Shown: positions 1 to 5,848 of the stretch, piece after piece
Numbering within the stretch: position 1 is the stretch's first letter
Layout of the letters: every line of letters starts with the position of its first letter
DNA from: JBQTIM01 sp052388135
GTDB lineage: Bacteria; Elusimicrobiota; Elusimicrobia; FEN-1173
Assembly: GCA_052388135.1 (NCBI GenBank)
Contig: JBQTIM010000028.1
Span: 1 to 5,848 of the forward strand
Direction: 5' to 3'
Length of the DNA: 5,848 nucleotides
Notes under the pieces: model-generated
The model's input: the letters and a program-made list of their open reading frames with translations, nothing else
Databases searched by the model: none
Told to the model about the DNA's origin: nothing
Made by a program: the position numbers and the translations under genes

Positions 1-6
1 GCCCGC

Positions 7-28
7 CCAAAACCCGCCGCCCTTTTGG
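7..28. repeat. Small inverted repeat at the window start
   Basis: CCAAAA (7-12) and TTTTGG (23-28) are perfect 6-bp complements around a 10-base C-rich loop. It may belong to the 3' region of a gene lying before the window or to the same inverted-repeat cluster as the larger stem at 52-89. No T-tract follows it, so it is not a convincing intrinsic terminator. The short stem may be chance. Confidence 0.25.
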
Positions 29-51
29 CGCCGGGGGGTGTCTTCTGTTTT

Positions 52-89
52 GCCTACTTTTCTCTTGGACAAGCACGAGAAAAGTAGGC
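52..89. repeat. Perfect 13-bp inverted repeat (hairpin element)
   Basis: GCCTACTTTTCTC (52-64) is followed after a 12-base spacer by its exact reverse complement GAGAAAAGTAGGC (77-89). The spacer holds a smaller alternative pairing, CTTG/CAAG (64-67/70-73). A perfect 13-bp stem is very unlikely by chance. It is followed by GC-rich sequence rather than a T-tract on the + strand, and no T-tract lies beyond it on the - strand, so it does not look like a standard terminator. From memory, similar CTTTTCT/AGAAAAG palindromes are dispersed between genes in many bacterial genomes, which would make this one copy of a repeated intergenic element. That membership is inference, since only one copy is in the window. 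Confidence 0.7.
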
Positions 90-94
90 CGGCT

Positions 95-112
95 GCCGGG
101 CCGGGACCCGGC
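95..112. repeat. GC-rich inverted repeat beside the 13-bp stem
   Basis: GCCGGG (95-100) pairs with CCCGGC (107-112) across a 6-base loop. It begins six bases after the 13-bp stem, so the two hairpins could form one structured tandem unit. No coding sequence covers it and no promoter can be recognised inside it. Function unknown. Confidence 0.4.
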
Positions 113-160
113 GACTTGCCGTTAGAATATCCGTTCCCGAGGTTTGCTTTATATGCGCTG

Positions 161-178
161 AAGTTCTGAACCGAACTT
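161..178. promoter_or_regulatory. 18-bp palindrome upstream of panC, possible operator or leader hairpin
   Basis: AAGTTC (161-166) and GAACTT (173-178) form perfect 6-bp arms around a 6-base centre. The element ends nine bases before the panC start codon and is followed by an AT-rich run. It could be the binding site of a dimeric regulator, or in RNA a 6-bp hairpin next to the start codon. The inner arrangement GTTC-N6-GAAC is not a standard LexA box. I found no convincing -35/-10 pair in 121-187; TAAAAT (178-183) resembles a -10 but has no matching -35 and would imply a nearly leaderless mRNA. Confidence 0.35.
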
Positions 179-187
179 AAAATATAT

Positions 188-1033
188 ATGAAAATCATCC
201 GCTCCATCTCCCAAATGCAATCCCTCTCCCTCTCCTGGTGCCGCCGCGGGCGTTCCGTGGGGTTTGTTCCCACCATGGGGGCGCTCCACGAGGGACATCT
301 GTCCCTTCTAAAGCGCGCCCGCCGGGAGAACGATGTTCTGGCGGTTTCCATTTTCGTCAACCCGGCCCAGTTCGGCCCGAAGGAAGATTTCAAGAAGTAT
401 CCGCGGCCTTTCGCCCGCGACGCGGCGCTTTGCCGCGGGGCGGGGGCGGACGTTTTGTTTTCGCCGGGGCCGGGGGCGTTTTACCCGGCGGGGTTCCAGA
501 CCTGGGTGGACGTGGAGGATGTCTCAAAGCCGCTGGAGGGGAAATGGCGGCCGGGGCATTTTCGCGGCGTGGCCACGGTGGTGGCCAAGCTGTTCAACGT
601 GGTCCAGCCGAGCCGGGCTTACTTCGGGCAGAAGGATTTTCAACAGCTGCGGGTGATCCGGCGCATGGCGGCGGATTTGAACATGCCGGTGAAGGTGATC
701 GCTTGCCCCACGGTGCGGGAGCCGGGCGGGCTGGCCCTGTCCAGCCGGAACGCCTATCTTTCGGCGGCGGAACGCGCCGCGGCCCGGGGCGTTTCCCGCG
801 CTTTGCGGGCGGCCGGGGAAGTGATAAAATCTTCGGGTTCCCCTTCGAAGGCGGCGCGGGCGGGGCGGTCCGTACTGCGCGGGGTGCCGGGCGCGCGCGT
901 GGAGTATTTTGAGGCGGTGGACCCGGACACGTTCCGTCCCCTGCGGCCCGGCGCGAAGAAGGCCCTCATCGCCGCCGCCGTGCGTCTGGGCGCCGCCCGC
1001 CTGATCGACAATATCACCGTCGGAGTTCATTGA
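188..1033 (+). CDS. panC: Pantothenate synthetase (pantoate--beta-alanine ligase)
   Basis: Catalyses the last step of pantothenate (vitamin B5) synthesis: ATP-dependent joining of D-pantoate and beta-alanine through a pantoyl-adenylate, in the cytoplasm, feeding CoA synthesis. The 281-residue length is normal for the family. Visible family motifs: PTMGALHEGH (28-37) containing the HIGH-type nucleotide-binding sequence; SIFVNPAQFGPKEDF (54-68); LEGKWRPGHFRGVATVVAKL (116-135); FGQKDFQQL (146-154); and the KMSKS-like loop LALSSRN (182-188). One oddity is REPGGLA at 177-183, where the family usually has Asp before the second Gly (REPDGLA); here residue 180 is Gly. The ATG at 188 places the N-terminus as in homologues, but it has no clear Shine-Dalgarno sequence, only an AT-rich stretch. 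It is followed by a 46-bp gap and the toxin-antitoxin pair. panB and panD are not in the window. Confidence 0.97.
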   Translation: MKIIRSISQMQSLSLSWCRRGRSVGFVPTMGALHEGHLSLLKRARRENDVLAVSIFVNPAQFGPKEDFKKYPRPFARDAALCRGAGADVLFSPGPGAFYPAGFQTWVDVEDVSKPLEGKWRPGHFRGVATVVAKLFNVVQPSRAYFGQKDFQQLRVIRRMAADLNMPVKVIACPTVREPGGLALSSRNAYLSAAERAAARGVSRALRAAGEVIKSSGSPSKAARAGRSVLRGVPGARVEYFEAVDPDTFRPLRPGAKKALIAAAVRLGAARLIDNITVGVH

Positions 1034-1058
1034 AAAAATATCATAATCCTGATATCCT
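1030..1058 (+). promoter_or_regulatory. Candidate sigma-70-type promoter for the toxin-antitoxin/nadB operon
   Basis: TTGAAA (1030-1035, 5 of 6 matches to TTGACA) lies 17 bases before TATCCT (1053-1058, 4 of 6 matches to TATAAT). The -35 overlaps the panC stop codon. Transcription would start near 1065, giving a leader of roughly 15 bases holding just the strong ribosome binding site. The -10 overlaps the right arm of a palindrome, as expected for an autoregulated toxin-antitoxin promoter. A promoter here would also serve nadB and uvrA. Judged by consensus only; read-through from panC is equally possible. Confidence 0.45.
1038..1055. promoter_or_regulatory. Operator-like palindrome in front of the antitoxin
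   Basis: ATATCA (1038-1043) and TGATAT (1050-1055) are perfect inverted 6-bp arms with a 6-base centre, placed between the candidate -35 and -10. Phd/YefM antitoxins are known to bind palindromes overlapping their own promoter, with the toxin acting as co-repressor at low ratio. Position and symmetry fit that role; binding by this antitoxin is inferred. Confidence 0.5.
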
Positions 1059-1066
1059 TGCTGGAG

Positions 1067-1072
1067 AGGAGG
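1067..1072 (+). promoter_or_regulatory. Strong Shine-Dalgarno site of the antitoxin
   Basis: AGGAGG lies seven bases before ATG 1080. It is the best ribosome binding site in the window and supports this start over the out-of-frame alternative at 1058. A strong site on the antitoxin and none on the toxin fits the need for antitoxin excess. Confidence 0.85.
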
Positions 1073-1079
1073 GCGAGCC

Positions 1080-1346
1080 ATGGCCATCATCAGACCCATA
1101 TCGGACTTACGCAACCACGCCAACGAAGTTTCAAGGATTTGCCACCAGCGGAGCGAACCCGTCTTCATTACAAAGAACGGCAAGGGGGATCTGGTGGTCA
1201 TGAGCCAGGGCTTGTTCGACCGCCAGCAGGCCATGCTGGAGCTTTATGGAAAACTGGAGGAGGCCGAGCGAGAGGCTTCCTCTCCCTCCGCAAAGCGAAT
1301 CCCCCACCGGCGGATGATGGGAATTCTACGCGATAGAATGGCTTGA
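1080..1346 (+). CDS. Type II antitoxin, Phd/YefM family
   Basis: An 88-residue protein with the typical Phd/YefM N-terminus: PISDLRNHANEV (6-17), SEPVFITKNG (25-34) and DLVVMS (37-42), which build the DNA-binding dimer fold, then a helix (about 46-66, ELYGKLEEAEREA). The C-terminus (67-88) is basic and low in hydrophobic order, as expected for the flexible part that wraps the toxin. Expected role: neutralise the RelE/ParE toxin encoded next and repress the shared promoter, probably at the palindrome 1038-1055. Length is normal for the family. The stop codon overlaps the toxin start (TTGA), so the two are translationally coupled. Local GC (139 of 240 bases in 1081-1320, 58%) is well below nadB (172 of 240 in 1861-2100, 72%), suggesting transfer. 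Confidence 0.92.
   Translation: MAIIRPISDLRNHANEVSRICHQRSEPVFITKNGKGDLVVMSQGLFDRQQAMLELYGKLEEAEREASSPSAKRIPHRRMMGILRDRMA
1323..1339 (+). promoter_or_regulatory. Hairpin just before the toxin start codon
   Basis: ATTCTA (1323-1328) and TAGAAT (1334-1339) pair perfectly around the loop CGCGA, ending three bases before the toxin's TTG. In mRNA this would cover the region where a ribosome would load for the toxin, so independent initiation should be poor and toxin translation should depend on ribosomes finishing the antitoxin. The stem is short and mostly A-U, so stability is modest. Confidence 0.35.
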
Positions 1347-1648
1347 AGCGGCTCCCCGTTGTTTATCTTCCCTCGGCCGGGAAGGATTTAACCGACATAT
1401 TCGATTACATCAAGATCGACAGGCCGTCCGCGGCGCGCCGGCTTATGGAACGCCTGGACCGCGCCGCCTCCCGTTTGGGGCTTTTTCCGCTGAGCGGCAT
1501 CGTCCCCCGCGACGAACGCCTTAAAACCAGAAAATATCGTTTCATCGCCGTCGGCGATTATCTCCTGTTCTACGTGGTGGAGAAGAACGCGGTGGAGATA
1601 CGGCGGGTCGTGCAGGGAAAAAGGCGGTATCGGCATCTGCTCCCATGA
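1343..1648 (+). CDS. Type II toxin, RelE/ParE superfamily
   Basis: A 101-residue basic protein with the RelE/ParE layout: N-terminal strand VVYLPSAGKDL (6-16), helix DIFDYI...PSAARRLMERLDRAASRL (18-45), FPLSG (48-52), then the beta-sheet core KYRFIAVGDYLLFYVVE (64-80), VEIRRVVQG (84-92) and the C-terminal RRYRHLLP. RelE members cleave mRNA on the ribosome and ParE members poison DNA gyrase; the sequence does not let me choose, though the DYLLFY and VVQG..RY patterns are common in proteins annotated ParE-like. The start is TTG at 1343, overlapping the antitoxin stop; the first in-frame ATG (Met35) is too late to keep the fold. No Shine-Dalgarno is evident, so translation is probably coupled to the antitoxin. 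The stop overlaps the nadB ATG (ATGA), an unusual link to a housekeeping gene. The ORF appears intact. Confidence 0.9.
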   Translation: MKRLPVVYLPSAGKDLTDIFDYIKIDRPSAARRLMERLDRAASRLGLFPLSGIVPRDERLKTRKYRFIAVGDYLLFYVVEKNAVEIRRVVQGKRRYRHLLP

Positions 1649-3297
1649 ACAACAAGCCCCTCGTCAGCGATTTTCTCATCATCGGCTCCGGCATCGCCGG
1701 GCTGTCCTTGGCGCTGAAGGCGTCGGAGTTCGGGTCCGTGGCCCTGGTGACGAAGCGGCAGGCCCACGAGTCGGCCACCGACAACGCCCAGGGGGGCCTG
1801 GCGGCGGTGATCTCGGCCGAGGATTCTTTCGAGGAGCACATCCAGGACACTTTGCGGGCCGGCGGCGGGCTGTGCCACGAGGACGTGGTGCGCCGCGTGG
1901 TGACCCAGGCGCCGGCGCGTCTGCAGGACCTGATCCGATGGGGCGTGCGTTTCGCGGAGACGGAAACCCGCGAGCCGTCGGAGGAAATGAAGTTCGAGCT
2001 GGGGCTGGAGGGCGGGCATTCCCGCCGCCGGATCCTGCACGTGGGCGACTACACGGGCCACGCCATCGAGGAGGTGCTTCTCGACCGGGCCCGGCTCCAG
2101 CCCGACATCCGGATTTACGAACATCACTTCGCCATCGACCTCATCACTCTGCGGCATATGGGGCGCTCCGGCGGTCCGGACGCCTGCGCCGGCGCCTACG
2201 TGCTGGAGGCGGAGACCGGCGAGGTGAAAACCTTTTTGGCGCGGGCCACGGCGCTGTGCACGGGCGGCGCGGGGAAAGTTTATCTGTACACATCTAACCC
2301 AGACGTGGCGACCGGTGACGGAATGGCTATGGCCTACCGAGCCGGCGCACGTCTGGGCAATATGGAGTTCGTGCAGTTCCACCCGACGTGCCTCTACCAG
2401 CCCAAGGCCAAGAACTTCCTCATCTCGGAGGCCCTGCGGGGCGAAGGGGCGGTGCTGAAGGACCGGGCGGGGGAGAGGTTCATGAAAAAGTATCACGCGC
2501 GGGAGGAGCTGGCGCCCCGGGACGTGGTGGCCCGGGCCATCGACGCCGAGCTCAAGCGCACCGGCGACGAGTGCGTTTTCCTGGACATCGCCCACCGCGG
2601 GCCGGACTTCATCAAGCGGCGCTTTCCCCGCATCCACGAGCGCTGCGCGGCTTTCGGCATAGACATCACCGTCCAGCCCATACCGGTGGTGCCGGCGGCG
2701 CATTATTTTTGCGGCGGGGTGTGGACGGACGCGGGCGGCGCCTCCACCTTGCCCCGGCTTTTCGCCGTGGGCGAGACGGCTTGCACGGGACTGCACGGCG
2801 CCAACCGGCTGGCGTCCAATTCCCTGCCGGAGGCCCTGGTGTTCGCCCACGCCGTGGCCGAGAGCTGGCGGGAACTGAAGGGCGCGGATTTTCCCCTGCG
2901 GCCCGAGGACGCCCCGCCCTGGAACCCCGGCCGCGCCCGCAACCCCGACGAGCAGGTGGTCATCAGCCAGTTGTGGGAGGAGATCCGCCGGTTCATGTGG
3001 AACTACGTGGGCATCGCCCGCACCACCAAGCGCCTGGAGCGGGCGCGGCGGCGCATCGAGCTGATGCAGAGCGAGATCCAAGAGCAATACTGGGACTTCC
3101 ACGTGACGCCCGACCTTCTCGAATTGCGCAACATCGCCGTGGCGGCCGAGGCGGTGGTCCGAAGCGCCCTGGCCCGCCGGGAATCCCGCGGCCTGCACTA
3201 CAACGCGGACTTTCCCGAGACGAGCGCGGATTGGCAAAAGGATACCTTCATGGAAAAAAACATCGCGGCGCCGCCCGCCGGCGCCGCCCGGAGCTGA
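1645..3297 (+). CDS. nadB: L-aspartate oxidase
   Basis: FAD-dependent oxidation of L-aspartate to iminoaspartate, the first step of de novo NAD synthesis; NadA then makes quinolinate. Soluble, cytoplasmic, in the succinate dehydrogenase/fumarate reductase flavoprotein family. Visible: Rossmann GSGIAGLSLAL (14-24); TDNAQGGLAA (45-54); EGGHSRRRILH (122-132); CTGGAGKVY (205-213); EFVQFHPT (241-248); APRDVVARAID (290-300); AAHYFCGGV (351-359); FAVGE (373-377); GANRLASNSL (385-394). Glu122, His246, Arg292, His353 and Arg388 match the catalytic residues known in the E. coli enzyme. The C-terminal helical domain follows (about 430-520). The 550-residue length is slightly above usual; the last dozen residues are an Ala/Pro/Gly tail whose DNA forms a GC hairpin. 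The ATG overlaps the toxin stop and lacks a good ribosome binding site, so translation probably depends on the toxin ORF. nadA and nadC are not in the window. Confidence 0.97.
   Translation: MNNKPLVSDFLIIGSGIAGLSLALKASEFGSVALVTKRQAHESATDNAQGGLAAVISAEDSFEEHIQDTLRAGGGLCHEDVVRRVVTQAPARLQDLIRWGVRFAETETREPSEEMKFELGLEGGHSRRRILHVGDYTGHAIEEVLLDRARLQPDIRIYEHHFAIDLITLRHMGRSGGPDACAGAYVLEAETGEVKTFLARATALCTGGAGKVYLYTSNPDVATGDGMAMAYRAGARLGNMEFVQFHPTCLYQPKAKNFLISEALRGEGAVLKDRAGERFMKKYHAREELAPRDVVARAIDAELKRTGDECVFLDIAHRGPDFIKRRFPRIHERCAAFGIDITVQPIPVVPAAHYFCGGVWTDAGGASTLPRLFAVGETACTGLHGANRLASNSLPEALVFAHAVAESWRELKGADFPLRPEDAPPWNPGRARNPDEQVVISQLWEEIRRFMWNYVGIARTTKRLERARRRIELMQSEIQEQYWDFHVTPDLLELRNIAVAAEAVVRSALARRESRGLHYNADFPETSADWQKDTFMEKNIAAPPAGAARS
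3255..3261 (+). other. Candidate -1 frameshift heptamer A_AAA_AAC near the nadB end
   Basis: In the nadB frame the codons read GAA AAA AAC (3253-3261), giving the X_XXY_YYZ pattern A_AAA_AAC within a run of seven A. AAGGA (3238-3242) lies 12 bases upstream and a 9-bp GC stem starts three bases downstream, an arrangement recalling the dnaX frameshift signal. After a -1 slip the next codons (CAT CGC GGC...) lead without a stop into the AroQ-like ORF, which is in exactly that frame. Against it: the 3-base spacer is shorter than usual, A_AAA_AAC is generally weaker than A_AAA_AAG in E. coli, and the downstream ORF has its own start. Confidence 0.3.
3265..3287 (+). promoter_or_regulatory. 9-bp all-GC hairpin at the nadB 3' end
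   Basis: GCGGCGCCG (3265-3273) and CGGCGCCGC (3279-3287) are exact reverse complements around a 5-base loop. The structure lies inside the last nadB codons, directly before the GGAG site of the next ORF. No T-run follows on the + strand, so it is not a terminator in the direction of the genes. On the - strand it would be followed after four bases by seven T, which resembles an intrinsic terminator, but no - strand gene is apparent. It may stimulate frameshifting, control access to the next start, or protect mRNA. Confidence 0.55.
3289..3293 (+). promoter_or_regulatory. Ribosome binding site supporting the GTG start at 3300
   Basis: CGGAG (3289-3293) contains GGAG six bases before GTG 3300, a good spacing. 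It lies within the nadB coding end and two bases after the GC hairpin, so access may depend on nadB translation opening the hairpin. This is the main reason for choosing GTG 3300 as start. Confidence 0.6.
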
Positions 3298-3299
3298 CC

Positions 3300-3542
3300 G
3301 TGGCCTTGAAAGACCCCAAAAGCCTGGAGGAGGCCCTGCGCCTTCTGGAGGAAACCGACGAGCGCCTGGTGCGCCTGCTGGCCCAGCGGCTGGAGTACGA
3401 GCGCCGCGCCCGCCGCTTCCGCTCCGTCCCGGAATGCTCCGAGGAGGTTCTGGAGCGGGCCCGCAACCTGGCCAAGATCAACGGGCTGGACGCCCGCCGC
3501 GCGGAGAAATTTTACCGCTTCCTCATGTCCTCGGCCGAGTAG
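3300..3542 (+). CDS. Small AroQ (chorismate mutase type II)-like helical protein, probably lacking mutase activity
   Basis: Eighty residues from GTG 3300, two bases after nadB and two before uvrA. The pattern LEEALRLLEETDERLVRLLAQR (9-30), then VLERARNLAKINGLDARRAEKFYRFLMSS (50-78), follows the helix 1 / helix 2 / helix 3 layout of AroQ chorismate mutase (D.LL.LL..R; ...A...GLD......F..L...S). Aligned by eye to the E. coli PheA mutase domain, Arg28 is kept (Arg30) and Lys39 becomes Arg41, but Arg11 falls on Leu13, Arg51 on Cys46 and Glu52 on Ser47, and the protein ends before the Gln88 position. The helix 1-2 loop is several residues shorter. It is therefore probably not a standard mutase; a regulatory, dimerising or partner-binding role is possible but unknown. 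Dense in Arg and Glu, with no signal peptide or membrane segment. It could also be made as a -1 frameshift extension of NadB. Confidence 0.65.
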   Translation: MALKDPKSLEEALRLLEETDERLVRLLAQRLEYERRARRFRSVPECSEEVLERARNLAKINGLDARRAEKFYRFLMSSAE

Positions 3543-3544
3543 CC

Positions 3545-5848
<2,304 letters not shown>

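Noticed and set aside
52..89. 13-bp hairpin as an intrinsic terminator
   Set aside because: No T-tract follows on either strand; the T-rich part is within the stem.
1..187. RNA gene, CRISPR array or riboswitch in the leading non-coding region
   Set aside because: No tRNA-like cloverleaf, no repeat-spacer pattern, and no recognised riboswitch core could be seen.
437..487. Four G-runs inside panC as a possible G-quadruplex
   Set aside because: The middle loop is about 19 bases and the runs are explained by Gly/Ala/Pro codons in a GC-rich gene, so there is little support.
524..1234. - strand open frame across panC and the antitoxin
   Set aside because: Spans two clear + strand genes in different frames and has no motif of its own.
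1570..3237. Long - strand open frame (555 codons) opposite nadB
   Set aside because: It is a GC-codon shadow: the + strand frame is an unambiguous NadB with all catalytic motifs, and the - strand translation shows no recognisable family.
2388..3299. + strand open frame continuing upstream of the AroQ-like gene inside nadB
   Set aside because: The part before 3261 is an off-frame reading of nadB with low-complexity content; only 3300-3542 has helix pattern and start signals. Its openness matters only for the frameshift idea.
1080..3542. A new defence or metabolic system made of toxin, NadB and AroQ-like protein
   Set aside because: The toxin-antitoxin pair and NadB are each complete standard families; adjacency and coupling alone do not show joint function, so only the coupling and frameshift observations are reported.

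Overview
This 5,848-base window is a compact, single-direction (+ strand) stretch of a GC-rich bacterial chromosome. I counted 72% G+C in bases 1861-2100, inside nadB. The gene content is chromosomal housekeeping: panC (coenzyme A precursor synthesis), nadB (de novo NAD synthesis) and the start of uvrA (nucleotide excision repair). No phage, plasmid or transposon gene is present. The lineage cannot be fixed from this sequence; a deltaproteobacterium-like or uncultivated GC-rich Gram-negative phylum (for example Elusimicrobiota-like) is only a guess from the look of the proteins.

Layout. Bases 1-187 are non-coding and rich in inverted repeats, including a perfect 13-bp stem (52-64/77-89) and an 18-bp palindrome (161-178) just before panC. 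panC occupies 188-1033. A 46-bp gap follows with a likely promoter, an overlapping operator-like palindrome and a strong ribosome binding site. Next is a type II toxin-antitoxin pair: a Phd/YefM antitoxin (1080-1346) and a RelE/ParE toxin (1343-1648, TTG start). The toxin overlaps nadB (1645-3297) by four bases (ATGA). Two bases after nadB comes a small ORF (3300-3542) resembling a shortened AroQ chorismate mutase that has lost several catalytic positions. Two bases after that, uvrA begins (3545) and runs off the window with 768 codons visible.

How the genes relate. PanC and NadB start or feed two cofactor routes (CoA and NAD) that both draw on L-aspartate, through beta-alanine and iminoaspartate respectively. 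The toxin-antitoxin pair has lower GC (58% counted over 1081-1320) and looks like a later insertion. Because toxin, nadB, the AroQ-like ORF and uvrA are joined by overlaps or 2-bp gaps, and I see no separate promoter or good ribosome binding site for nadB or uvrA, expression of nadB and uvrA may depend on the toxin-antitoxin promoter and on translation through the toxin gene.

The most unusual signal is at the end of nadB. A slippery-type heptamer A_AAA_AAC (3255-3261) is preceded by an AAGGA Shine-Dalgarno-like element and followed by a 9-bp all-GC hairpin. A -1 shift there would carry ribosomes into the AroQ-like frame without meeting a stop, giving a possible NadB/AroQ-like fusion. This is a hypothesis; independent initiation at GTG 3300 with its own GGAG site is at least as plausible. 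Otherwise the region is ordinary, and I do not see a clear new multi-gene system.
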